The notes under the pieces were generated by a model, which ran no database searches, was not told the origin of the DNA, and saw only the letters and a list, made by a program, of their open reading frames with translations. A program made the translations under genes and the position numbers. Source: JBFGWM01 sp041588495 (GTDB lineage Bacteria > Pseudomonadota > Gammaproteobacteria > Pseudomonadales > JBFGWM01). From it: a DNA stretch of 9,463 nt. The stretch is from positions 1-9,463 of the forward strand of contig JBFGWM010000101.1 in NCBI GenBank assembly GCA_041588495.1. The letters are read 5' to 3'. Numbering within the stretch: position 1 is the first letter of the stretch; each line of letters begins with the position of its first letter. Positions 1 to 5,283 of this stretch are shown in pieces.

Positions 1-422
1 CAGTCAGCGTGGGCGCGGACGAAGTAGTGCGCGTTGGCGACGGTCATGCCCAGCCCGGCCTGGCGGATGGCGCGGAGGTCCGGAAGATCGTCGCCGATGT
101 AGGCGACCTCCGCCATCTCCAGGTTCAGCTTCTCACACAGCTCACCCAAGGCGTCAGCCTTGTCCTCGCGCCCCTGGAACACGTGCTCGATGCCGAGGTC
201 GTGGGCGCGCTTCGCGACCAGCTTGGTGGTGCGGCCGGTGATGATCGCGGTCATCACCCCGGTTTTCTGCAGCATCTTGATGCCGTGACCATCCAGGGTG
301 TTGAAACTCTTCATCTCGTGACCGTCATCCGAGAAGTACAGGCGCCCGTCGGTGAGTACGCCGTCCACGTCGAACACCAGAATCCGCACCCTGGCGGCCT
401 TTTCCCTGATCACCGTATCCAT
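1..422 (-). CDS. kdsC: 3-deoxy-D-manno-octulosonate 8-phosphate phosphatase (KdsC), C-terminus beyond window
   Basis: Hydrolyses KDO-8-phosphate to KDO and phosphate in the cytoplasm, the step before CMP-KDO formation for LPS inner core. It is a HAD-superfamily enzyme of the small, capless C0 type. I translated 140 codons from the ATG at 422. HAD motif I is FDVDGVLTDG, with nucleophile Asp18 and acid/base Asp20. The family stretch IITGR follows, then LGIEHVFQG, and HAD motif IV is YIGDDLPDL. The reading frame is still open at base 1; full-length family members are about 170-190 residues, so roughly 30-50 C-terminal residues lie outside. The start lies 4 bp after the kdsD stop, with a GGGAG ribosome-binding site inside the kdsD end, so translation is probably coupled. 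Motifs and context agree fully on the identity. Confidence 0.96.
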   Translation of the reverse strand, partial: MDTVIREKAARVRILVFDVDGVLTDGRLYFSDDGHEMKSFNTLDGHGIKMLQKTGVMTAIITGRTTKLVAKRAHDLGIEHVFQGREDKADALGELCEKLNLEMAEVAYIGDDLPDLRAIRQAGLGMTVANAHYFVRAHAD

Positions 423-426
423 TGTT

Positions 427-1437
427 TCAGACTACTCCCGCCTGCAGCAGGTCATGCATGTTGAGGGCGCCCACTGGACGGTCGTCCTCGTCCACCACGA
501 CCAGACCGTTAATCCGGTTTTCCTCCATGATGCGCACCGCTTCGGCAGCGAGGCTGCCCGGGCTGATGGTGCGCCCATGGGGGGTCATCACTTCCTCGAT
601 CGTGGCCTGGCGCACGTCGATGTCGCGATCCAGAACGCGACGCAGGTCGCCGTCCGTGAACACGCCCTGGAGGCGCCCGTCATCGTCGACCACGGTGGTC
701 ATGCCGAGGCCTTTCTCGGTCATTTCCAGCAGCGCGTCCCGCATCATGCACGAGGTCGAGACGCGCGGCAGGCGATCGCCCCCGTGCATCAGGTCCTCGA
801 CCTTGAGCAGCAGCCGTCGGCCGAGGCTGCCGCCTGGATGGGAAAAGGCGAAATCCTCGGGGCTGAAGCCGCGGGCCTCGAGCAGGGCGATGGCCAGTGC
901 GTCGCCCATGACCAGGCAGGCCGTGGTGCTCGATGTCGGCGCCAGGTCGTGGGGACAGGCTTCCTTGTCGACGCGGACGTCGAGGTTCACTTCGGCCTCC
1001 CGCGCCAGCGGCGAGTCGGGGTCCCCGGTCATGCTGATGAGCTTGGCGCCCATGCGCTTGATCAGGGGCAGGATGGTGAGTACTTCCGGGGTCTTGCCGG
1101 AGTTGGAAAGGGCGATGACCACGTCGTTTCCGGTGATCATGCCGAGGTCGCCGTGGCTGGCCTCCCCCGGATGCACGAAAAATGAGGGGCTCCCGGTGCT
1201 GGCGAGGGTGGCGGCAATCTTGTTGCCGACGTGCCCGGACTTGCCCATGCCGGTCACCACCGCGCGCCCGCTGCACTCGAGGATGATTTCGCAGGCCTTG
1301 ACGAAATCGTCGTCGATGCGCGGCAGCAGCGCGCTCACTGCGTCCGCCTCGAGCTGGACGGTGCGCTTTCCGGAACTGATCAGGTCTTCGCGGCTGGTCA
1401 TCAGGGTTGGCCGGGCGGGCTGCTTGGGAATATCCAC
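427..1437 (-). CDS. kdsD: D-arabinose 5-phosphate isomerase (KdsD), SIS-CBS-CBS
   Basis: Converts ribulose-5-phosphate to arabinose-5-phosphate, the first step of KDO synthesis. The protein has 336 residues (E. coli KdsD has 328). The SIS sugar-isomerase domain covers about residues 40-185, with GMGKSGHVG (63-71), HPGEASHGDLG (89-99), SNSGKT (111-116), LAPTSSTT (165-172) and SHPGG (199-203). Two CBS domains follow at about 215-270 and 280-336, with GVFTDGDLRR and LNMHDLLQAGVV typical of the family C-terminus. The frame opens with GTG at 1437, which has no clear Shine-Dalgarno sequence. An in-frame ATG at 1401 (Met13) is a possible alternative that would still leave the whole SIS domain. The gene lies between yrbG (37-bp gap) and kdsC (4-bp gap) in one operon. 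Confidence 0.96.
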   Translation of the reverse strand: MDIPKQPARPTLMTSREDLISSGKRTVQLEADAVSALLPRIDDDFVKACEIILECSGRAVVTGMGKSGHVGNKIAATLASTGSPSFFVHPGEASHGDLGMITGNDVVIALSNSGKTPEVLTILPLIKRMGAKLISMTGDPDSPLAREAEVNLDVRVDKEACPHDLAPTSSTTACLVMGDALAIALLEARGFSPEDFAFSHPGGSLGRRLLLKVEDLMHGGDRLPRVSTSCMMRDALLEMTEKGLGMTTVVDDDGRLQGVFTDGDLRRVLDRDIDVRQATIEEVMTPHGRTISPGSLAAEAVRIMEENRINGLVVVDEDDRPVGALNMHDLLQAGVV

Positions 1438-1454
1438 AGAGTATAGCGACTTGC

Positions 1455-1467
1455 CCGCAGCCTGCGG
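1455..1467. repeat. 13-nt perfect palindrome between yrbG and kdsD
   Basis: CCGCAG-C-CTGCGG fills much of the 37-bp gap between the yrbG stop and the kdsD GTG. As RNA it would form a 5-bp stem with a 3-nt loop. It has no T-tract, so it is unlikely to be a terminator. A TATACT box (minus strand, 1445-1440) lies between it and the kdsD start, but no good -35 box is found 16-18 bp upstream. It may modulate kdsD translation or be chance in GC-rich DNA. Confidence 0.35.
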
Positions 1468-1474
1468 CCCGGTT

Positions 1475-2443
1475 TCAGCCGAACGTGGTCATCCGGTAAA
1501 CGGTTGCCAGGTAGACCACGTAGGCGACCAGCAGCACGCCACCCTCGGCGCGTCCGACGCGCGGTTCACGGGGAGGCGTCCAGGAAAAAATGAACAAGAG
1601 AACGGTCAGCGATGCCATGACCATGTAGTCCCGCCAGAAGGTGATGGCCTCGAGGGGAATCTCCGCGAACAGGCCGGGCAGGGCGAGTACGGCGAGCAGG
1701 TTGAACAGGTTGGAGCCGACCACGGTGCCGATGGCGATGTCATGGTGCCCCTTGAGTGCACTGGCCACCGCGGCGGCGAGTTCCGGGAGGCTGGTGCCGA
1801 TGGCGACCACGGTCAGGCCGATGACCACGTCGCTGACCCCCAGCAGGCGCGCCATCTCGGTGCCGCCCCAGACCAGGATCCGCGAACTGACCAGGAGCAA
1901 AAGCAGGCCTGTGACCAGCAGGAAAATTGCTTTGCGGAGGGGCATTTGCGGCACTTCGTCCGCAACCTCGTGCTCGATCTCGGCGCTCTCGGGGGACTTG
2001 CGTCCCTGGGACACAAAGAGCCACAGGACGAGGACCAGGAAGGCCAGCAGGGACACCGCGTCGAGGAAGGTCAGGCGCAGGTTGAAAAGCACCACGCCCG
2101 CCAGTCCACTGGCCAGAAGCAAGAGCACGAACTCGCGCCGGAACAGGGCGGGGGGCACGATGACGGGGGCGATCAGGGCCGTGAAACCGAGCACCAGTCC
2201 GACGTTGGCGATATTGGAGCCAAGGGCGTTGCCCACCGCGAGGCCGCCGGCGCCGGTCGCCGCGGCAATTGCCGAGACCAGGATTTCCGGGGCCGAGGTG
2301 CCGAACGAGACGATGGTCAGTCCGATCAGGAGCAGGGACATGCCGAGGGCGCGGGCGGTGGCCGCGGCGCCGGTGACGAAGCGGTCGGCGCTCCAGGTCA
2401 GCATCACGAGGCCGCCGATGATGGCGGCAAGCGGGGCGAGCAT
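1475..2443 (-). CDS. yrbG: Calcium/sodium antiporter of the CaCA family (YrbG-like)
   Basis: A 322-residue inner-membrane cation exchanger (E. coli YrbG has 325). It shows the two inverted alpha repeats that define the CaCA superfamily. Alpha-1 has GTSAPE (48-53) and GNALGSNIAN (71-80); alpha-2 has GTSLPE (216-221) and VVGSNLFN (241-248). The glutamates in GTSxPE are the expected ion-coordinating residues. About ten hydrophobic segments are visible, split by a charged cytoplasmic loop at about 147-170 rich in Glu. The ATG at 2443 follows a GGGAG site by 7 nt, and an alpha-repeat exchanger would not start later. It is probably first in the minus-strand yrbG-kdsD-kdsC operon. The neighbourhood is conserved in enterobacteria, though no direct role in LPS synthesis is established. 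The ion actually transported cannot be read from the sequence. Confidence 0.93.
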   Translation of the reverse strand: MLAPLAAIIGGLVMLTWSADRFVTGAAATARALGMSLLLIGLTIVSFGTSAPEILVSAIAAATGAGGLAVGNALGSNIANVGLVLGFTALIAPVIVPPALFRREFVLLLLASGLAGVVLFNLRLTFLDAVSLLAFLVLVLWLFVSQGRKSPESAEIEHEVADEVPQMPLRKAIFLLVTGLLLLLVSSRILVWGGTEMARLLGVSDVVIGLTVVAIGTSLPELAAAVASALKGHHDIAIGTVVGSNLFNLLAVLALPGLFAEIPLEAITFWRDYMVMASLTVLLFIFSWTPPREPRVGRAEGGVLLVAYVVYLATVYRMTTFG

Positions 2444-2523
2444 CGTGAAACTCCCGTGGAGGGCCGGCGAAGGCGTGAAATTTACCGGCAGCGGACGGAG
2501 TTCCGCAACCCGGCACCGGCGCC

Positions 2524-2580
2524 AGTTAATAAATATATAACTTTATTGTTTTGCGCAATTTGCCGGCTATGGTAAGATTG
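2524..2580. promoter_or_regulatory. AT-rich putative divergent promoter core
   Basis: A short AT-rich island in GC-rich surroundings. On the minus strand TATATT (2537-2532) matches five of six bases of a sigma70 -10 box and would give yrbG a leader of about 80 nt; no convincing -35 is present at ideal spacing. On the plus strand TATGGT (2568-2573) and TAAGAT (2573-2578) are four-of-six -10 candidates with weak TTG-containing -35 boxes. The island also holds the inverted repeat AATAAA/TTTATT (2528-2533 and 2542-2547) and the 8-nt palindrome TTGCGCAA (2551-2558), which could bind a regulator. Composition supports a promoter region; exact start sites are not determined. Confidence 0.4.
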
Positions 2581-2664
2581 GCTCTACTTTGACTTGAATG
2601 ACGTTCGCTGTCGACTTCCCGTTCAGACCGCGTTAAGCCGGTCACGGGTACAAAGTGGCCATGA

Positions 2665-2679
2665 CCGGGATTGTCCCGG
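2665..2679. repeat. Perfect inverted repeat upstream of the mlaC promoter candidate
   Basis: CCGGGA-TTG-TCCCGG is a 6-bp perfect stem with a 3-nt loop. It sits 23 bp before the TTGACG box at 2703. That position suits an operator or activator site as well as an RNA hairpin. No T-tract follows, so it is not a standard terminator. Confidence 0.4.
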
Positions 2680-2702
2680 AGTGGAGCGGGCGTGCCCGGG
2701 GC

Positions 2703-2730
2703 TTGACGAGGCCGGGGAAGTCGTAAGAAT
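2703..2730 (+). promoter_or_regulatory. Candidate sigma70 promoter for mlaC-ibaG-murA
   Basis: TTGACG (2703-2708) matches five of six bases of the -35 consensus, and AAGAAT (2725-2730) matches four of six of the -10, with a 16-bp spacer. Transcription would start near 2737 and leave a leader of about 180 nt before mlaC. It is the best-scoring promoter by eye in the gap, but it is a prediction only. Confidence 0.4.
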
Positions 2731-2807
2731 ACACGCGGTCCACACGCCAGGCCGGGGGAGCCCGAGGTTCCGGCGCCGGGGTGGGGCTGCGAGCGTGTGT
2801 CGACGAG

Positions 2808-2844
2808 TCGCGGGAACAGGCGGCTGTCGCGAACAAGTTTTTTT
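2808..2844 (+). terminator. Possible weak terminator or attenuator in the mlaC leader
   Basis: TCGCG (2808-2812) pairs with CGCGA (2828-2832) and ACAG (2816-2819) with CTGT (2824-2827), giving a 9-bp stem with a 3-nt bulge and a GCGG loop. Seven T follow at 2838-2844. The 5-nt gap between stem and T-tract is longer than in efficient intrinsic terminators, so it may be leaky or non-functional. It lies downstream of the promoter candidate and about 73 nt before mlaC. Confidence 0.3.
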
Positions 2845-2917
2845 AAGCTGCGACGGGCGCCAGGCGTGTGCCGTGGCGGCCGGTCGAACCAGTTTGAGTT
2901 TTTTCTAGGAGTCTGAC

Positions 2918-3550
2918 ATGCGTTTCGTAATTCGTTATTTCATGCTGCTTCCGCTGCTGTTCAGCGTTTCGCTCTGGGCGCAGGCAATCAGCCCGCACCA
3001 GGCGGTGGAGAATGCCACCAAGGATCTGCTGGCAACCATCGAGCGCGAACGTCCGAATTTCAAGGACAAGCCGGACCAGTTCTTTACGGCGGTCCAGGAT
3101 GTGCTGCTGCCGTTCATCGATTTCGACACCATCGCGCGCCGGGTCATGGGGCAGTATTACGCGGCGGCCACGCCCGAGCAGCGCTCCGCCTTTGCCGAGG
3201 CGTTTCGCAACAGCCTGATCAAGACCTACACGAAGGGCCTGCTCGAGTACAACAACGAGGAGATCGTGGTTTTGCCGGCACGCGAGGGTGACCGCCGCGG
3301 CAACCGGGCGCGGGTGCAGATGGAAATCCGCTCCGCGACTGGCGCGACCTACCCGGTGACCTATTCGATGTACGAGTCCGAGGGTGGCCAGTGGCTGCTT
3401 GAGAACGTGACCATCAACGGCATCAACATCGGCCTGACCTTCCGCAACCAGTTCACCCACGCGGTGCGGATGCACAAGGGCAATATCGACAAGGTCATCG
3501 CCAACTGGTCCGCGGAGATCGGTGGCGGCGAGGGTACGGCGTCGAGGTAA
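2918..3550 (+). CDS. mlaC: Periplasmic phospholipid-binding protein MlaC (Ttg2D family)
   Basis: MlaC carries phospholipids across the periplasm between the outer-membrane MlaA complex and the inner-membrane MlaFEDB complex, helping to keep outer-membrane asymmetry. The protein has 210 residues (E. coli MlaC has 211). Residues 1-23 look like a Sec signal peptide: Arg2 and Arg6, a hydrophobic core LLPLLFSVSLW, then cleavage after AQA. The mature part has family-typical LLPFIDFDTIARRVMGQYY, ATPEQRSAFAEAFRNSL and TYTKGLLEYNNEEI, followed by the beta-rich lipid-binding portion. The ATG at 2918 follows AGGAG (2907-2911) by 6 nt. Unusually, mlaF, mlaE and mlaD are missing upstream and mlaB downstream. 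The protein itself looks intact, so it is probably functional with partners encoded elsewhere. Confidence 0.93.
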   Translation: MRFVIRYFMLLPLLFSVSLWAQAISPHQAVENATKDLLATIERERPNFKDKPDQFFTAVQDVLLPFIDFDTIARRVMGQYYAAATPEQRSAFAEAFRNSLIKTYTKGLLEYNNEEIVVLPAREGDRRGNRARVQMEIRSATGATYPVTYSMYESEGGQWLLENVTINGINIGLTFRNQFTHAVRMHKGNIDKVIANWSAEIGGGEGTASR

Positions 3551-3554
3551 CCCG

Positions 3555-3594
3555 GTCTGGAGGCGCGCCCGCCCAGGGTGCGCCCCGGCCAGAC
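3555..3594 (+). repeat. Strong hairpin filling the mlaC-ibaG gap
   Basis: In the 59-bp gap, 3562-3570 pairs with 3576-3584 in a 9-bp stem with a single G.U pair and a 5-nt loop. Outside it GTCTGG (3555-3560) pairs with CCAGAC (3589-3594), offset by one unpaired base on the left and four on the right. No T-tract follows, so it is more likely an mRNA stability or processing element than a terminator. It occupies the place where mlaB stands in relatives. Confidence 0.6.
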
Positions 3595-3596
3595 GA

Positions 3597-3607
3597 GCGG
3601 AGTCCGC
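3597..3607 (+). promoter_or_regulatory. Ribosome-binding site of ibaG inside a small hairpin
   Basis: GCGG-AGT-CCGC contains the GGAG Shine-Dalgarno sequence (3599-3602), 7 nt before the ibaG ATG at 3610. The 4-bp stem would partly hide the ribosome-binding site. It directly follows the larger hairpin 3555-3594. The pairing is seen in the sequence; an effect on translation is inference. Confidence 0.4.
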
Positions 3608-3609
3608 CC

Positions 3610-3870
3610 ATGAACGCAAGCGAATTGAAGTCCATCCTCGAAAACGCGCTGCCAGAGTGTCGCGTCGAGGTCGACGGCGAGGGCGCCAATTACCAGGTCA
3701 CGGTCGTTGGGGACTGTTTCGAGGGGTTGAGCCCGGTACGCCGCCAGCAACTCGTTTATGGCGGGCTCGGCAGTCTCATCGCCGATGGCACCGTGCACGC
3801 CGTTTCCATCCGCACCCACACCCCCGCCGAGTACCAGAAGGCAGCGCGCTTCAACATCGCCTCCGAATGA
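3610..3870 (+). CDS. ibaG: BolA-family protein IbaG (YrbA-like)
   Basis: A small cytoplasmic BolA/IbaG protein of 86 residues (E. coli IbaG has 84). BolA-family proteins pair with monothiol glutaredoxins, often around a shared [2Fe-2S] cluster, and E. coli IbaG is linked to acid stress. The fold is covered end to end: the N-terminal helix with the ASELKSILENALP stretch, strands around VEVDGEGANYQVTVVGDCFEGLSPVRRQQLVYG, and the family's HAVSIRTHTPAEY near the end. His63 in HAVSI is the invariant BolA-family histidine expected to bind the cluster. Cys17 and Cys36 are present; Cys36 sits in the loop region where cluster ligands vary within the family. The ATG at 3610 fits the family N-terminus. 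It lies 59 bp after mlaC and 76 bp before murA, the usual position. Confidence 0.93.
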   Translation: MNASELKSILENALPECRVEVDGEGANYQVTVVGDCFEGLSPVRRQQLVYGGLGSLIADGTVHAVSIRTHTPAEYQKAARFNIASE

Positions 3871-3946
3871 GTTTGATCTACACTTTCTGGATTGGGGCCC
3901 TACCCGGGGCATATCCGGTCAGGCAGTAGAGTACAGGTGCAGGCGG

Positions 3947-5209
3947 ATGGAAAAACTCATCATTACGGGTGGCGGCCAGCTGGACGGGGATATCCGTATT
4001 TCCGGCGCCAAGAACGCGGCGCTTCCCATCCTCTCGGCGACCCTTCTCGCTGACGAGGCGGTGACCGTCACCAACCTGCCCCACCTCCACGACATCACCA
4101 CCATGAACGAGCTGTTCCGCTGCATGGGCGTGGAACTGGTGCTCGGTGACAAGATGGGCGTGGAAGTTCATGCCAACACCATCAAGGAATACCGGGCGCC
4201 TTACGAACTGGTCAAGACCATGCGCGCGTCCATCCTCGTCCTGGGGCCGATCCTGGCCCATTACGGCCAGGCCGAGGTGGCGCTGCCGGGTGGTTGCGCG
4301 ATCGGCAGTCGCCCGGTCGACCAGCACGTGCGCGGCATGCAGGCGCTGGGCGCCGACGTGCGGGTCGAGGATGGCTATATCAAGGCGCGGACCAACGGAC
4401 CGCTGCGCGGCGCACGAATCTGCATGGACATGGTCACCGTGACCGGGACCGAGAACATCATGATGGCGGCGGCGCTGGCCGCGGGCACGACGGTCATCGA
4501 GAATGCCGCCCGCGAACCGGAGGTCACCGACCTCGCAAACTTCATCAATGCCATGGGCGGCAACATCACCGGCCAGGGCACGGACACCGTGATCGTGGAG
4601 GGCGTGGAGCGCCTGCACGGCTGCACCTACTCGGTGCTTCCCGACCGTATCGAAACAGGCACCTACCTGGTGGCCGGTGCGGCGACCCGCGGCAGGGTGA
4701 TGTGCAAGGACACCTCTCCGCAGATACTCGATTCGGTGTTGCTCAAGCTCGAGGAGACGGGCGCGCAGATCAACACCGGTGAGGACTGGATCGAAGTCGA
4801 TATGAAGGGCAACCGGCCGAAATCCGTCAACCTGCGCACCGCGCCATACCCCGCGTTTCCCACGGACATGCAGGCGCAGTTCATCGCCCTGAACGCGGTC
4901 GCCGAGGGCGTCGGAACGGTGACGGAGACCATTTTCGAAAACCGGTTCATGCACGTGCACGAGATGAACCGCATGGGTGCGGACATCCACCTCGAGGGCA
5001 ATACCGCCATCATTACCGGCGTGGAGCACCTCAAGGGCGCTCCGGTGATGGCCACCGACCTGCGGGCTTCCGCGAGCCTGGTGATTGCCGGCCTGCTCGG
5101 CAAGGGCGACACGATCATCGACCGCATCTACCATATCGACCGCGGCTACGAGTGCATCGAGGAAAAGCTGCAACTGCTCGGCGCCAAGATCCGCCGCGTT
5201 CCGTCCTGA
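3947..5209 (+). CDS. murA: UDP-N-acetylglucosamine 1-carboxyvinyltransferase (MurA)
   Basis: Transfers enolpyruvate from PEP to UDP-GlcNAc, the first committed step of peptidoglycan synthesis, in the cytoplasm. The protein has 420 residues (E. coli MurA has 419). The EPT inverse alpha/beta barrel is complete. SGAKNAALP carries Lys22 and Asn23, and LPGGCAIGSRPVDQHVRGM carries Cys117, equivalent to E. coli Cys115. The reactive cysteine is therefore kept, which is the fosfomycin-sensitive type. FPTDMQAQF carries Asp307 (E. coli Asp305), and DLRASASLV (Arg373) and HIDRGYE (Arg399) follow. The frame is open upstream to 3758, but those residues overlap ibaG out of frame and match nothing; the family N-terminus MEKLIITGG fixes the start at 3947. 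Its ribosome-binding site is weak (AGGCGG abuts the ATG). The 76-bp gap before it shows no strong promoter. Confidence 0.97.
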   Translation: MEKLIITGGGQLDGDIRISGAKNAALPILSATLLADEAVTVTNLPHLHDITTMNELFRCMGVELVLGDKMGVEVHANTIKEYRAPYELVKTMRASILVLGPILAHYGQAEVALPGGCAIGSRPVDQHVRGMQALGADVRVEDGYIKARTNGPLRGARICMDMVTVTGTENIMMAAALAAGTTVIENAAREPEVTDLANFINAMGGNITGQGTDTVIVEGVERLHGCTYSVLPDRIETGTYLVAGAATRGRVMCKDTSPQILDSVLLKLEETGAQINTGEDWIEVDMKGNRPKSVNLRTAPYPAFPTDMQAQFIALNAVAEGVGTVTETIFENRFMHVHEMNRMGADIHLEGNTAIITGVEHLKGAPVMATDLRASASLVIAGLLGKGDTIIDRIYHIDRGYECIEEKLQLLGAKIRRVPS

Positions 5210-5283
5210 GCCGCGGCGGGCCTCGCCTGCCAATTTCGTTCCCGCTCACGTAAAATCCCGCTTTTGAGCCGCGGGTACCCGTC
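5207..5283 (+). repeat. Direct repeat and palindrome in the murA-hisG gap
   Basis: TGAGCCGCGG occurs at 5207-5216, where its TGA is the murA stop, and again at 5265-5274. The second copy overlaps the 10-nt palindrome CGGGTACCCG (5272-5281), which ends two bases before the hisG ATG at 5284. hisG has no good Shine-Dalgarno sequence otherwise. The function, if any, is unknown; the palindrome could be an operator or a translation-affecting structure. Confidence 0.35.
5227..5256 (+). promoter_or_regulatory. Candidate sigma70 promoter for hisGDC
   Basis: CTGCCA (5227-5232, four of six) and TAAAAT (5251-5256, five of six) are separated by 18 bp in the murA-hisG gap. Transcription would start near 5263, giving a leader of about 20 nt. 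This is too short for a histidine leader peptide or attenuator, and none is visible. The 74-bp gap could equally be read through from murA. Confidence 0.4.

Larger units (their letters stand above)
2444..2917. other. Divergent intergenic region yrbG/mlaC, without a credible gene
   Basis: These 474 bp separate two divergent operons. From left to right they hold the yrbG ribosome-binding site and leader, an AT-rich core (about 2524-2580) unlike the surrounding GC-rich DNA, and a GC-rich section with inverted repeats (2665-2679, 2770-2779, 2808-2832), T7 and T6 tracts, and the mlaC ribosome-binding site. Frames open here, such as 2594-2908 with a TTG start, encode Arg/Gly/Cys-rich peptides without any recognised motif. 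In related genomes mlaF, mlaE and mlaD (about 2 kb) lie here. I see no Walker, ABC-signature or MCE-domain remnant. Confidence 0.8.

Noticed and set aside
422..2575. A 717-codon open frame on the plus strand opposite kdsD and yrbG
   Set aside because: It is antisense to two intact genes with clear catalytic motifs and runs through their intergenic gap. Its translation is low-complexity Arg/Ser/Gln/Glu-rich sequence with no domain, as expected from stop-poor complementary frames in GC-rich DNA.
2580..2595. A sigma54-type promoter (TTGGC near 2578) upstream of mlaC
   Set aside because: The GG is present, but at the required 10-nt spacing the second element reads AC instead of GC and lacks TTGC.
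2598..2636. A 12-codon ATG frame (MTFAVDFPFRPR) as a leader peptide
   Set aside because: No Shine-Dalgarno sequence, no run of a regulatory amino acid, and it lies upstream of the better promoter candidate.
2594..2908. A 104-codon plus-strand frame with a TTG start in the yrbG-mlaC gap, considered as a new gene or mlaD remnant
   Set aside because: No ribosome-binding site; composition is Arg/Gly/Cys-rich without MCE, ABC or STAS motifs. It crosses the hairpin and T-tract at 2808-2844.
3758..3946. Extended murA N-terminus reaching back into ibaG
   Set aside because: The added 63 residues are an out-of-frame reading of ibaG and its downstream gap. MurA proteins begin at MEKL-like sequence, matching 3947.
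3878..5233. A 451-codon open frame on the minus strand opposite murA
   Set aside because: It mirrors the murA codons almost exactly, is rich in His/Arg/Ala/Gly, has no recognisable motif and no ribosome-binding site. It is a GC-rich shadow.
5210..5283. A histidine attenuator or leader peptide before hisG
   Set aside because: The gap is 74 bp, with no run of His codons and no terminator/antiterminator pair.
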